Notes: generated by a model from the sequence alone, not told the origin. 64,000 bases of DNA from Opitutaceae bacterium UBA2377 (GCA_002344205.1 DDSZ01000019.1:5728-69727), one strand, 5' to 3'. Counted from the stretch's first letter, positions 36,487 through 45,850 are shown. Made by a program: numbers and translations.

Positions 36487-37671
36487 TCAGCCCAGCCAGC
36501 TGAGCGGATAGTTGGGATCGTCAAGCGCCATGGCCTGCGCGGTGAGCTCGAGCGGCTGCGCGGTGTCGAACATGACCGCCAGTTCCTCCGTGCGCGTGTG
36601 CGCGAAGCTCTTCAGCGTCGTGCCCGGATGCGGCCCGTGCGGAATGCCCTGCGGATGCAGCGTGAACGAACCGGGCTCCACGCCCTTGCGGGAACCAAAC
36701 TGGCCCCGCACGTAGAACAGCACCTCGTCGGCCTCGGTGTTGTCGTGCGCCCACGGCACCTTGATGGCCTCGGGATGGAGGTCGAGGAAGCGCGGCGCAA
36801 AGGTGCAGATCACAAAGCCGTTGATCTCAAAGGTCTGGTGCACGGGCGGCGGCAGATGGACCGTGCCGGTGAGCGGCTCGAAATCATTCGCGTTGAAAGT
36901 GAACGGATACAGGTAGCCGTCCCACCCCACGACATCGAAAGGATGGCTCGCCATGACGTTCCTGGTGAAGCGCCCCCGGTCCTTGGTGAGCACGGCGAAG
37001 TCGCCCTCCTCGTCGCGCGGCGCGAGTTCGGTGGGGCCGTGAAAATCGCGCTCGCTGTAGGGTGCGCCCATCCGGATCTGGCCCTCGGGATGCAGATAAC
37101 GCGCCGGGATGCGCACCGGGTGGGCGGACTCCAGGATGAGGTAATCCTCCTGCGTGATGTCGTCGGGCACGAGCCGGTAGACAGTGCCGCGCGGGATGAC
37201 GATATAGTCGTCCTGCCGGTAGCGCAGCCGGCCGAAGTTGCTCTCCAACCAGCCCGCGCCGCGCCACACGAAGATCACATCGTCGCTGCGGCCGTTGCGG
37301 TAAAAGTCATAGCCCGCCGCCATCGCGGTGGCCGGCCGGCAGCGCAGGCAGGTGATGTCGGCGTTGAACATCAGCGGCACGCGGCCGGTGTAGGGATCGC
37401 CCGCCCGCGGGAGCGCGGCGGACTTGAGGTGGTGGTGGCGCAGCGGCGTGGGCGCGCCGGGCGTGAGCGCCCAGTCCCCGAAACGCTCGACGCTCTTCAC
37501 CCGCGTGGGCGGCTTGGTGTGATTAAGAATCGTATAGGCGCGGTCGAAGCCCTCGGTGGTGACGACATGCTCGTAGTGCAGCCCCTCGCCCTTGTAGCTG
37601 GCGGCCGCCTCGCGCGGAAATTTGATGTGATGCTTCCGCGGGATGGAGCCGAGTTTGAGGTAGTGGGGCAT
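36487..37671 (-). CDS. hmgA: Homogentisate 1,2-dioxygenase
   Basis: 394 residues, the shorter bacterial form. It opens the homogentisate ring to maleylacetoacetate using Fe(II). Signatures: KLGSIPRKHHIKF, a cupin core with YDFYRNGRSDDVIFVWRG, DYIVIPRGTVYRL, WDGYLYPFTFN, and the metal region PWAHDNTEADEVLFYVRGQFG followed by HPQGIPHGPHPGT. The cupin fold spans most of the protein. It lies between HPPD and the flavin reductase-like gene on the same strand, as expected for the pathway order. Confidence 0.93.
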   Translation of the reverse strand: MPHYLKLGSIPRKHHIKFPREAAASYKGEGLHYEHVVTTEGFDRAYTILNHTKPPTRVKSVERFGDWALTPGAPTPLRHHHLKSAALPRAGDPYTGRVPLMFNADITCLRCRPATAMAAGYDFYRNGRSDDVIFVWRGAGWLESNFGRLRYRQDDYIVIPRGTVYRLVPDDITQEDYLILESAHPVRIPARYLHPEGQIRMGAPYSERDFHGPTELAPRDEEGDFAVLTKDRGRFTRNVMASHPFDVVGWDGYLYPFTFNANDFEPLTGTVHLPPPVHQTFEINGFVICTFAPRFLDLHPEAIKVPWAHDNTEADEVLFYVRGQFGSRKGVEPGSFTLHPQGIPHGPHPGTTLKSFAHTRTEELAVMFDTAQPLELTAQAMALDDPNYPLSWLG

Positions 37672-37738
37672 GGGGAATTGTGGAATGGAGATCCCAGATT
37701 GCGGACTTATTGGGACTTACCCAAAGAAGTGACCGTAA

Positions 37739-37786
37739 GGTAGGGCCCGACCTCCGGGCGGGCCGCTCGGAGATCGGCCCCTACCC
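37739..37786. repeat. GTAGGG/CCTACC palindromic element
   Basis: GGTAGGGCCCGACCTCCG pairs with CGGAGATCGGCCCCTACC at the other end with few mismatches. The motif TAGGG...CTCCG recurs at 9141 and 60336. Likely a REP-type extragenic palindrome. Confidence 0.65.
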
Positions 37787-37863
37787 AGCTCATATCGGTC
37801 GTCACTTTTATTGGAAATCATCGTTAATACCGGCTCTCGTGAATGCAACCTTGGGTCGGTCTA

Positions 37864-37891
37864 TTCCGCAATCCGCATTCCGAAATCCGCG
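37864..37891 (+). repeat. Heptamer array related to the prpD repeat
   Basis: Four units of the form NTCCGCA (TTCCGCA, ATCCGCA, TTCCGAA, ATCCGCG) directly after the hppD stop. Related units sit in frame inside prpD at 121-148. Confidence 0.55.
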
Positions 37892-37892
37892 A

Positions 37893-39005
37893 TTATAGTG
37901 AGCCCCGTCGGGCCTGCTCGCGCTCGATGGCCTCGAAGAGCGCGCGGAAGTTGCCCTCGCCGAAACCCATGGCCCGGCCGCGGCGCTGGATGATCTCAAA
38001 AAACAGCGTGGGACGGGCGAAGACGCACTTGGTGAAGAGCTGCAGCAGGTAGCCGTCGTGGTCGCGGTCCACGAGGATCTTGAGCTTCCGCAGCTCTTCC
38101 TTGTCCTCCTCGATCTCGCCGATGCGCTGGTCGAACTCGGCATCGTAGTAGGTGTCGGGCACCTCGAGGAAGTCCTGGCCCATGCGGCGCATGGCGGCGA
38201 CGGTCTTCATGATGTCGGGCGTGAGCAGGGCGATGTGCTGCACGCCCGGGCCGTTGTATTGGTCGAGGAACTCCTGGATCTGCGAATTTTTGGAGGAGGG
38301 CTCATTGATGGGCAGCTTCACCCAGCCGTCGGTCGGGCTCACCACCTTCGACATGAGGGCGCTGCGCCCGGTGTTGATGTCGAAGTGCATGTAGAGGTCG
38401 AACCCGAAGACCTGCTCGTAGAACTTCACCCATTCCTCCATGCGCTCCACGTTGGCGACCACATGGTCGATCATCGCAAAGTGGATGTCGCCCTCCTCGA
38501 CCACGCCCGGCACCGAGACGTAACCGGGCGCAAAGCCGGTGTGCGGCTTGCGCTCGATGAAGGTGTGCACCGTGTCGCCGTAGGCGGCGATGGTCGCGCC
38601 GTTGAACTCCTCGTGCTGGTCGAGGGCGCGGACCGATTTCGCGCCGCGACGCACGGCCTCGTCGATCGCATGGCGGGCGTCCTGCACGCGGAAGGCCACG
38701 TCGCGCACGCCGCAGCCGTGCTGGTCGAGGTGCCAGCGCATGAAGTCGGCCTCGGGGCCGCGGCCCTGCGGCTCGGCCACGATGAAATTGATCCGCCCCT
38801 GCCCCACCACGTGGGCGCGCCGGCCTTTCACACCCGTCTTTTCGTCCGCGTAAAACCGCGCGGTCATGCCGTAACGGTCGCGGAAGAAGTCCCGCCACTG
38901 GTCGGCGTTGTCCACGATGAACTCGATGTGGTCCACGCCGCGCAGCCCGAGGGGATTGGCGTCAGGTTTGCGTTGCTTGGGCTTCTCAAAAAAAGTCGTG
39001 CTCAT
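37893..39005 (-). CDS. hppD: 4-hydroxyphenylpyruvate dioxygenase
   Basis: 370 residues. It converts 4-hydroxyphenylpyruvate to homogentisate with Fe(II). Two VOC-type halves are visible. The Fe ligands are in FAMIDHVVANVERM (His), GPGVQHIALLTPDI (His) and LFFEIIQRRG (Glu). Other typical segments are KLPINEP, and RDHDGYLLQLFTK. HPPD and hmgA lie in the same direction with repeats between them. It is divergent from the LuxR-type gene, which may control it. The length suits bacterial HPPD. Confidence 0.95.
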   Translation of the reverse strand: MSTTFFEKPKQRKPDANPLGLRGVDHIEFIVDNADQWRDFFRDRYGMTARFYADEKTGVKGRRAHVVGQGRINFIVAEPQGRGPEADFMRWHLDQHGCGVRDVAFRVQDARHAIDEAVRRGAKSVRALDQHEEFNGATIAAYGDTVHTFIERKPHTGFAPGYVSVPGVVEEGDIHFAMIDHVVANVERMEEWVKFYEQVFGFDLYMHFDINTGRSALMSKVVSPTDGWVKLPINEPSSKNSQIQEFLDQYNGPGVQHIALLTPDIMKTVAAMRRMGQDFLEVPDTYYDAEFDQRIGEIEEDKEELRKLKILVDRDHDGYLLQLFTKCVFARPTLFFEIIQRRGRAMGFGEGNFRALFEAIEREQARRGSL

Positions 39006-39113
39006 GGTGGTGGCGGGGCTCCCGCCAATCTAGCCGCGGACCTCCGCCGGGTCCATCGGCCAAAGGGAGTAAGCGGCGCTTGCGCCCGTCAATCCGACGT
39101 GCATGCTGTAGCC

Positions 39114-39743
39114 ATGTCCTACCGCCCCGCGTCACCCCCGCCGGAAGGCGCCGCCCTGCGGCTCGCGCATTATGAATCGATGCTGGAAGACGTGCCCGTG
39201 GGGCTGCTCCTGCTCGACCGCGAGCTGCGCCCGCTATGGTTCAACGTCGAGGCCGCGCGTGCCTGCGCGGTGTGGAATTTCGGCGAGCGCAAAGCCGCCG
39301 CGCTCCGCGTGCGCGAGGAGTTCGCCCTGCCCGCGGCGTTGGCGGAGGTCTGCGCCCGGCTGCGTGACGCGCACGACGCGCAACCGGAATCGCCGGTGCA
39401 TCCCGAAGTCGTGAGCGACCACACGCGCGGACTGCACGCGCGCATCAAGCTGCACGCGCCGGCCGGCCCGGGCACACCGGGTGCCTTCCACATCCAGCTC
39501 GACTACCGCCGGCCGCGCGGCGACCGCCACCGGCCGCTTTCGCCCGGCGCCGTTGCGCTCCTCGCCCGGCTCTCCGAGCGCGAGCGCGAGGTGGCCATGA
39601 GGGTGCGCGAGGGCCTGCGCACGGCCGAGATTGCCGCGGAGCTGCGCCGCAGCCCGCTCACCATCAAGACCCAGCTCGCCGCCATCTTCCAGAAACTCGG
39701 TGTCCGCGGCCGCACCCGCGTCGCCGCGCTCCTGAACCGGTAG
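39114..39743 (+). CDS. LuxR-type (GerE HTH) transcriptional regulator with PAS-like N-terminus
   Basis: 209 residues from ATG 39114. Residues 20-60 look PAS-like (MLEDVPVGLLLLDRELRPLWFN, ACAVWNF). The C-terminal GerE helix-turn-helix is LSEREREVAMRVREGLRTAEIAAELRRSPLTIKTQLAAIFQKLGVRGRTRVAALL. It is divergent from hppD, with about 110 bases between the starts. That suggests local control of aromatic catabolism, possibly through effector sensing by the N-terminal domain. It is a shorter relative of the regulator at 60399. Confidence 0.82.
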   Translation: MSYRPASPPPEGAALRLAHYESMLEDVPVGLLLLDRELRPLWFNVEAARACAVWNFGERKAAALRVREEFALPAALAEVCARLRDAHDAQPESPVHPEVVSDHTRGLHARIKLHAPAGPGTPGAFHIQLDYRRPRGDRHRPLSPGAVALLARLSEREREVAMRVREGLRTAEIAAELRRSPLTIKTQLAAIFQKLGVRGRTRVAALLNR

Positions 39744-39758
39744 GCCAATCGCGGGCAC

Positions 39759-39793
39759 AAAAAAGCCGGCCTGCAGCCGGCTTGAGTTTGTTT
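39759..39793. terminator. Bidirectional intrinsic terminator
   Basis: AAGCCGGC and GCCGGCTT form an 8-bp stem with a 5-base loop; A-run upstream and T-rich tract downstream. It serves the LuxR gene and the convergent TlpA-like gene. Confidence 0.85.
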
Positions 39794-39809
39794 CCCGGTC
39801 CGCCCGGGC

Positions 39810-40868
39810 TTATTTGTTACCGAGGAGTTTTTCCAGCGCGGCGTCGAGCTTGGCGCCGTGAGTGTCGGTCGTCACGAGGCGGCCGTCACGGCCCAGCAGG
39901 AAGGTCGCGGGGATGCTGCGGATGTTGTATTTGAGGCCGAAAGGATTGCGGCCGCCGCCATCATGAAACCAGTGCGGCCAGTCGAGGTCGTGCTCGGCGA
40001 TGAATTTCACGAGCTTCTCGCGGTCCGCCGGCCGGTCGAAGGAAATGCCGACGACGGTGAAGCCTTTGCTCCCCCACTTGGCCACCGCCGCCTTGATGTT
40101 GGGCAGCTCCTTGATGCACGGCAAACACCAGGTGGCCCAGCAGTCGATGAGCACGACCTGGCCGCGCAACTGCGCGAGGTCCACCTCGGTGCCGTCCACG
40201 GCGGTGAATTTCAGCTCCATCGGATGGCGCCGGATATCCTCGATGGCCAGTTCACCGGTGCCCAGCTTCGCGAGGTCCGGCACGTCGCTCGCCGCGATGG
40301 ATTGCAGGAAATCCATCACCGCATCCGCATCGTGGATGCGCAACTGCTCGAGGTAATTTTGCTCCATGAACACGCGGTAGGGCGCAGCCGGGGTGCGGGC
40401 CGCCACGGTATCGGTGCGGGCGCGCAACGCCGCCAGATCGGGCGCAGCCCCGGTGGTCTGCTGGATCGAGATCTCGTTGCGCAGGGCGAGCCAGTTCAGA
40501 CCGGCCCAGACATTGTCGGGCCAAGTTTTGTTTTGCAGGGCATCGGCCACCACGGTGCGCAGATGCTGCCGCCAGGCCGGGCTTTGCGCGGCCGTGCGCT
40601 CTTCCTGGGCAAGCCAGTCGCCAAAGCTGCTCAGGTTGAAAAGAATACCGCCGACGCGGCGTTCATCCGGGTATTTTTCGAAAAACTCGATGGCTTTGCC
40701 GCTGACGAGTTCGAAATCGACATTGGCGCGACCATCGCCGCGGTTGCCCATGCCGCGGGCATGCTCGGCCCAAATGGCGGTGGCGGCGGGATCAACCACC
40801 GGGGCGTCCTGGGCGGGAGCGGCGGCAATCGCCGCGAGAAAACATGGAAGGAGGCGAAGGATTTTCAT
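39810..40868 (-). CDS. TlpA-like thioredoxin-family lipoprotein/periplasmic protein
   Basis: 352 residues. A signal peptide (MKILRLLPCFLAAIAAAPAQ) with Cys9 exports it. Residues 21-215 are helical and of unknown family. From about 220 there is a TlpA/ResA-like thioredoxin fold with the active site C248-L-P-C251 (CWATWCLPC), then VVGISFDR and SIPATFLLGRDG (cis-Pro). It likely reduces or exchanges disulfides in the periplasm, perhaps for cytochrome c or cell-envelope proteins. Its ATG is only 5 bases after the U-run of the receptor's terminator, with no obvious ribosome site. Confidence 0.8.
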   Translation of the reverse strand: MKILRLLPCFLAAIAAAPAQDAPVVDPAATAIWAEHARGMGNRGDGRANVDFELVSGKAIEFFEKYPDERRVGGILFNLSSFGDWLAQEERTAAQSPAWRQHLRTVVADALQNKTWPDNVWAGLNWLALRNEISIQQTTGAAPDLAALRARTDTVAARTPAAPYRVFMEQNYLEQLRIHDADAVMDFLQSIAASDVPDLAKLGTGELAIEDIRRHPMELKFTAVDGTEVDLAQLRGQVVLIDCWATWCLPCIKELPNIKAAVAKWGSKGFTVVGISFDRPADREKLVKFIAEHDLDWPHWFHDGGGRNPFGLKYNIRSIPATFLLGRDGRLVTTDTHGAKLDAALEKLLGNK

Positions 40869-40873
40869 AATGT

Positions 40874-40902
40874 AAAAAAGGGCGGCCGTTGCCGGCCGCC
40901 CC
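40874..40902 (-). terminator. Intrinsic terminator of the FecA-type receptor gene
   Basis: A 9-bp stem GGGCGGCCG/CGGCCGCCC with a 4-base loop, followed on the minus strand by a six-T run. The T-run ends 5 bases before the ATG of the next minus-strand gene. Confidence 0.85.
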
Positions 40903-40915
40903 AGAGGGTTGATGG

Positions 40916-43900
40916 TTAGAGGCTCTTCTTCACCGCCAGCGTGACGTAGCGCTGGCGCGGATCCTCATAGCGGCTGTAGAAACTGTAGGTATCGGTCCGG
41001 AAGGCCGGCTCCTTGTTCAGCACATTGCGCACGCCGAGCGTCCACTTGGTGTCGTTGAACCAGCTCTGCCAACCACGGTCGATGCCGCGCCCGGCCGGGA
41101 TCTGGTAGGTGAGCTGCAGGTCCCACAGCGTGGCCGAAGCGATGCGGTCGCCGTCGAGTCCGTTGCCGGTCGGGAAGGCCGACGACGGCGTGGTGGTGTT
41201 GGCGGTGTAGGAGTTGATGTAGGTCGCGGTCAAACCGGTGGTCCAGCGGCCATACTCCCAGAAGAGGGACGAGTTGCCGCGCCACTTGAGCGGGTTGCCC
41301 GAGCTGTTAACTCGCTCCACAATGGGATTGATCGGGAGGATCTGGTCGCGGAACGAGTTGACCCAAGTTGCCGAAGTGAGGGAGGTGAGCTTGCCCATGG
41401 CGCCGAGGTCATAAGTGTAGCGAGCCTTGATGTCCGCGCCTTCGGTCTGGGTAAAGCCGACGTTGATGGGGCGGTAGTCCACCGAAGTCACCACGCCGAG
41501 CCAGCCGTTGGCGATGTCCGAAGCGGAAGGCGCGGCGCGCTGGATGCGACCCGGGTAGGACTCGGGCGAGGCGAGCAACTGGGAGGGGCCGTTCACGATC
41601 AGGATCGCGTTCTCCTTTTCAATCTTCCAGAAATCCAGCGTCAGGGTCAGGCCGGAAACCGCCCGCGGCGTGAAGATGATGCCGTAATTCCAAGCCTTGG
41701 AGGTCTCGGGCTTGAGGTCGGGATTGCCGCCGGAGATTTCCTCCTTGGTGTAATTGTAGGAGAGGTTGCCACGGGCCGGGTCGGTAAACGGCGTGATGCC
41801 CGCGGGGTTCACCCGTGCGCCTTCATACTGGGCTTGGTCGGGCGGAAAAAATCCCTCGGCATAAGACACGCGGAAGGCGATGTCCTTGGTCGGGGCTAGG
41901 CGCAGCGCCACCGCCGGGCTCGTCGCATCGGTCGAATCGTCGGTGCCTTCCCAGCGGACTCCGAGATTCAGCTCGGCCGACTCGATGGGCACCGGACGCC
42001 ACGCGGGGCCGACCAGGGGCACGACGCTCTCAAAGAAGACCGACTCCGTGCGCCGGGCTTGCTGGGCGCTGGTATCGCTCGGTCCGATGATTCCGGTGGG
42101 GATGGCCAGGCGGATGGCCTCGCTCACCCCCACGGTGGCACGCGTGCGATACTGGGCCCAAATCACCTCCGCACCGGGGGAGATCTGCACCGGACCGGCG
42201 GGCAGCTCAAACAAATCGCCCACCACGCGGAGATTCACCTGCGAGAGACTGTTGTAGTAGGTATACTGCCGGTTATATTCCAAATACTCCGCCATCACGT
42301 CGTAGCGCGGAAACGCGTTGTGGTCGGCCAACGGGTTGTAGAGCGCGCGGCGCTGGGCCTGGTTGAGCGTGCCCGTGGCGGTGCTGGTCAGGAAGTTGGT
42401 CAAGTTCTGGTTCGTATTGACGCCGGTCGAGTGACTGCGGCCGTATTCACCCGTGCCGTCGAGGGACCATTCCCAGTTGTCATTAAGTTTGCCCTTGGCG
42501 CCGAGCAAAACGCGTGCGCCCTGCCGCTCCTGGAAGATGCTGGGATCGGGGAGGTCCACCGGATCGTAATAAATTGAAACCGGCACGCCGACAAAACCCG
42601 GGGTCACATTGGTGCGAAAGGGGTTGAGCGGATCGGTAGCCGTAAGGTTAAGCGTCGAAAGGAACATCGGAAAACTGTATTCCGAACGGAAGTAGCTCAC
42701 CCCCGCTTCCGCATAGAGCGAAAGTTTGTCGGGCGACACTTCATGCTCCAACTGGGCGTTGAGCGAATAACGGTCCTCAGGACGGTAAATCAGCGACCGT
42801 TTGTAACGGTCGCCCAGATTCGCCTGACCAGCCGTGGCCACGAAGGAAGCCGGCGTGAGACCGGTGCCATCCTGACCGGCCGGGATCGCGGCATAGCGCG
42901 CTCCCGTGACACCCGGGATCGGGAGCGTGCCGGTGGTGGAGTTGATGATGATGGTGCCCGGCATGCCCGCGTAAGCCTGCAGCATGTATTGCTCGAAGGC
43001 CGAGCGACCGCCGACCGTTACGGTCGTGTTCTGCGGGTAGCGCCGGAGCGCGCGCTGCAGGTAACCGCGGTCGCCATTGTAGAGCGGCTCGCTGTGTTCG
43101 TAATTGATGGTGTAGGAAAACTGGGTTTTGCCGCCGTTGAGCGTGCGACCTTCGAAGTAGGTGAACTGGTAGCGCTCGGCGCCGCCATCGGTGCTGGTGC
43201 CGAAGCCCACCGTCACATCGCGGCCGGTGTAGTCTTTGCGGAGGATGATGTTGATCGCGCCGCCGATCGCGCCGCCACCGTAGATGGCCGAAGCCGAGGA
43301 GGGCAGGATTTCGATGCGGTCGATGGCCGCGGTGGGGATGCGGTTCAGATCGGGCCCAGCGCTGAGGTTGCCGCGCTGGAGCCGGCGACCGTTGATCAGG
43401 ATGGTGGTCTGCAGCGAGGAAAAGCCGCGCAGCTTCACCTCGGAATTTTGGTAGGTGGCGCCACCCGCAAAGGCGGGGTTGTTGGCGGCACCCTGCAGCG
43501 AGACGCTGCCGTAGTCCGACGTCTGCGGGATGAGACGGAAAAGCTCCTCAATGCTGGTGACGCCCATGCGCTCGATGTCCACGCGGCTGATCACGCTGTA
43601 GGCGAGCGCCCCCTGCTCGTCGGTGCGCAGGATGGTCTGGTTGTTGAGGCCACCGACCTTCGAGGCGGAGATCTCGACCTCATCCAAAACGATGGAACCA
43701 TCATCGCTGCGGACGGAGCCGCGCCGGGGGCCGGGCTCCGCCAGCGCGGGCGTGCGGTTGACGGCGATGGCGCCGGTCTTCTCGTCCTGCACCGCCAGGA
43801 GGTCCGTGCCGGCGATCAGGCGGTTGACGGCGTCCAGCGCCGTGAATTCGCCCGTCACGGCATTGGTGCGCACGCCGCGCACCGCTTCGGCGGAATAGAC

Positions 43901-44086
43901 GATTTCGACGCCGGCCTGCTCGGCAAACTGCCGCAAGGCCACCGCCGCGTCTTCCGCGGGCAGGTTATAGGCTTTCTTGGCCGCCAAGCCGGTGACGGCC
44001 AGGCCCAAAAACAAAGCAGCCGCCAAAAGCGACCGCGCAATGAAACGAGCCGGCCCCTGCCGGCTGAACGGTGATGGTGTAGTCAT
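40916..44086 (-). CDS. TonB-dependent receptor with STN signalling domain (FecA type)
   Basis: 1056 residues from ATG 44086 (MTTPSPFSRQG). After a signal peptide (LLAAALFLGLAVTGLAA) there is an STN domain: KKAYNLPAEDAAVALRQFAEQAGVEIVYSAEAV. This is typical of receptors that signal to FecR. The plug follows (SVISRVDIERMGVTSIEELFRLIPQTSDYG, RGFSSLQTTILINGRRLQR, AIDRIEILPSSASAIYGGGAIGGAINIILRKDY), then a long barrel ending in VTLAVKKSL. The ligand is unknown. Order with the sigma factor and FecR is the classic cell-surface signalling cassette. Confidence 0.92.
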   Translation of the reverse strand: MTTPSPFSRQGPARFIARSLLAAALFLGLAVTGLAAKKAYNLPAEDAAVALRQFAEQAGVEIVYSAEAVRGVRTNAVTGEFTALDAVNRLIAGTDLLAVQDEKTGAIAVNRTPALAEPGPRRGSVRSDDGSIVLDEVEISASKVGGLNNQTILRTDEQGALAYSVISRVDIERMGVTSIEELFRLIPQTSDYGSVSLQGAANNPAFAGGATYQNSEVKLRGFSSLQTTILINGRRLQRGNLSAGPDLNRIPTAAIDRIEILPSSASAIYGGGAIGGAINIILRKDYTGRDVTVGFGTSTDGGAERYQFTYFEGRTLNGGKTQFSYTINYEHSEPLYNGDRGYLQRALRRYPQNTTVTVGGRSAFEQYMLQAYAGMPGTIIINSTTGTLPIPGVTGARYAAIPAGQDGTGLTPASFVATAGQANLGDRYKRSLIYRPEDRYSLNAQLEHEVSPDKLSLYAEAGVSYFRSEYSFPMFLSTLNLTATDPLNPFRTNVTPGFVGVPVSIYYDPVDLPDPSIFQERQGARVLLGAKGKLNDNWEWSLDGTGEYGRSHSTGVNTNQNLTNFLTSTATGTLNQAQRRALYNPLADHNAFPRYDVMAEYLEYNRQYTYYNSLSQVNLRVVGDLFELPAGPVQISPGAEVIWAQYRTRATVGVSEAIRLAIPTGIIGPSDTSAQQARRTESVFFESVVPLVGPAWRPVPIESAELNLGVRWEGTDDSTDATSPAVALRLAPTKDIAFRVSYAEGFFPPDQAQYEGARVNPAGITPFTDPARGNLSYNYTKEEISGGNPDLKPETSKAWNYGIIFTPRAVSGLTLTLDFWKIEKENAILIVNGPSQLLASPESYPGRIQRAAPSASDIANGWLGVVTSVDYRPINVGFTQTEGADIKARYTYDLGAMGKLTSLTSATWVNSFRDQILPINPIVERVNSSGNPLKWRGNSSLFWEYGRWTTGLTATYINSYTANTTTPSSAFPTGNGLDGDRIASATLWDLQLTYQIPAGRGIDRGWQSWFNDTKWTLGVRNVLNKEPAFRTDTYSFYSRYEDPRQRYVTLAVKKSL

Positions 44087-44218
44087 GTGGTGGTGGTCAG
44101 GGCGGATTGGCGTTCCGCAGTCGGAACTCCAACCCTCCAACCGGCCCTGACGAACAAAACCCGCGGTTCCGTTAGAAAAATTCCGGTAAAATTTCTCCGG
44201 TGCCGCCGCCCGGCCCGT

Positions 44219-45232
44219 TCAGCGGGCCCGGCGCAGGATGATCCGGCCGGCCGTGCGCTCCGCCTGCACACCGAATCCGCCCTCGAGCAGGCGGACAAAA
44301 GCCTCGGCGTTGTCGGCCCGGAAGCTGCCGCCCACGCGCAGCGCAACCAGCGACGGGTCGCCGATGACGAGCTGCGGGCCGCCGTGCCGGTTGAATTCTG
44401 TCAGCACCTCGTCGAGCGGGGTCTCGAAAAACTCCAGCCGCTTGGGCTGCCAGGCCAAAGCCGTGGCGATGTCCTCGACGGAAACCGGCGCCACCACCGC
44501 CTGCATCGCGGCATCCACCGTGGCGATGATCGCCCGTTGCCCGGCCTCCAACAATGGCAGTTCCGCAACCGGACCGGCTGTCGGTGAGACCGGCTTGTCC
44601 ACCCGCACGCGCCCTTCGGTCACGAGCACCTCGACCGTATCCGGCTCCAGCCGGACATTGAAAGCCGTGCCCACGGCCCGGATGGTCACAAGACCGGCCT
44701 GCACGACAAAGGGCCGGTCGGGATTCTTCGCGACCGTGAAATGCGCTTCGCCTTGCATCAGTTCCACCCGCCGTCCGGCAGCCGAATAGTCCACGATCAC
44801 GGCCGCGCCCCGGTTCAGCTCGATCACGGAACCGTCCGGCAAGAGGCGCCGCTCATAGCTCTGGGTGACCGTGGCGAGCGTCGGCGGCGGGACCGCCGGA
44901 TCGCGGGCTGGCCAGAGGAGAAAAAATCCGGCCGCGAGGACCGCCGCGGCGGCGAGACCGGCCGGTATCCAGCGGGCAACCCGTCGGCGCGGCACTGCCA
45001 GCAGATCGGGATTGGGCTGCACGCTGTGCCCGGGCTGCCAACAGTTGAGGGCATCCAGCGCACCCCAGGCCTGCTCCAACCGCGCCACCGCCCCGCCATG
45101 CCGCGGATCACTGCGCAGCCATTGGAGGTAGGCATCCTGCTCCGTCGCGGTGAGTCCGCGATCGCGCCGGGCCAGCCATTGGGCGGCCGCGGCATCGATG
45201 GTGTCGGTCGTGGCAGATTTGGGGTCGGGCAT
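44219..45232 (-). CDS. fecR: FecR-family anti-sigma/sensor protein
   Basis: 337 residues. It carries the FecR N-terminal DUF4880 segment (AAAQWLARRDRGLTATEQDAYLQWLRSDPRHGGAVARLEQAW), a single transmembrane helix (LAAAAVLAAGFFLLW), the FecR sensor domain with RRLLPDGSVIELNRGAAV, VELMQGEAHFTVAK and VRAVGTAFNVR-like IRAVGTAFNVR, and a C-terminal STN-like domain (LEFFETPLDEVLTEFNRHGG). It holds the ECF sigma factor at the membrane and relays the receptor signal. It is 14 bases downstream of the sigma gene. Confidence 0.92.
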   Translation of the reverse strand: MPDPKSATTDTIDAAAAQWLARRDRGLTATEQDAYLQWLRSDPRHGGAVARLEQAWGALDALNCWQPGHSVQPNPDLLAVPRRRVARWIPAGLAAAAVLAAGFFLLWPARDPAVPPPTLATVTQSYERRLLPDGSVIELNRGAAVIVDYSAAGRRVELMQGEAHFTVAKNPDRPFVVQAGLVTIRAVGTAFNVRLEPDTVEVLVTEGRVRVDKPVSPTAGPVAELPLLEAGQRAIIATVDAAMQAVVAPVSVEDIATALAWQPKRLEFFETPLDEVLTEFNRHGGPQLVIGDPSLVALRVGGSFRADNAEAFVRLLEGGFGVQAERTAGRIILRRAR

Positions 45233-45246
45233 TGGGGCGGGGAATT

Positions 45247-45774
45247 TTAAGGGAGACCGTGACGGGCGAGGAAATCGGCGCAGCGACGCATGCCGTTGGC
45301 GACCTGCGCCTCCACCGTGTGCTCGGCGATGCCGAGCTGGGCCGCGATCGCCCGCTGCGAAAGTCCGTAGATCTTGCGCAGAGTGAGGACCTGGCGGCAG
45401 CGGTCGGGCAGGGATTGGATGGCTTGGGTCAAAAGTTCGAGTTCCTGGATCTGGCCGACGGCTTCGGGCACGCCGGTCTCACCAGCCATGACGGACCGGA
45501 AGTCATTTTCCGTTATCGGCTCCATCGGAATCACCCGCTCGCGGCGCAGGACATCGAGCGCCAGGTTGCGGGCCGTCGTAAACAAGAGGGACCGCGGGGT
45601 CCGCACCGTCCCGGCCGCCCGGGCCTTCAATATCCGCACATAGGCCTCCTGGATCAAATCATCCACATCCAGTTGCGATGGAAACCGGCTCCGCAGCCAT
45701 GCCCGCAGTGCAGGTGCATGCACCTGCACTTCCTCGGCAAACCAGCGGGCGGTTTCGGCATCGGGCACTTTCAC
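45247..45774 (-). CDS. fecI: ECF sigma factor, FecI-like
   Basis: 175 residues from GTG 45774. Region 2 reads LDVDDLIQEAYVRILKA with ARNLALDVLRRE; region 4 is ELLTQAIQSLPDRCRQVLTLRKIYGLSQRAIAAQLGIAEHTVEAQVANGMRRC. It is the lead gene of the sigma/FecR/TonB receptor cassette and likely activates the receptor gene. A palindrome lies 77 bases upstream (45851-45870). The HTH and length fit the FecI group. Confidence 0.92.
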   Translation of the reverse strand: MKVPDAETARWFAEEVQVHAPALRAWLRSRFPSQLDVDDLIQEAYVRILKARAAGTVRTPRSLLFTTARNLALDVLRRERVIPMEPITENDFRSVMAGETGVPEAVGQIQELELLTQAIQSLPDRCRQVLTLRKIYGLSQRAIAAQLGIAEHTVEAQVANGMRRCADFLARHGLP

Positions 45775-45850
45775 GGGCGTTGGTCAGCAGGATGCCTGCC
45801 GCGTTCGTCTCCTGTCCACGCAATTTCCCCGCCGCCGCCCGCGCCGTAAT

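Larger units (their letters stand above)
37672..37892. other. Intergenic region with palindromic and heptamer repeats
   Basis: 221 bases between hmgA and hppD. It holds a 48-bp near-palindrome (37739-37786) set within wider arms around AAGTGACCG and CGGTCGTCACTT, and a heptamer array (37864-37891). No ORF or clear promoter was seen. Confidence 0.55.

Noticed and set aside
42743-44074. 443-residue plus-strand ORF
   Set aside because: Antisense to the FecA-type receptor gene; a codon-bias shadow.
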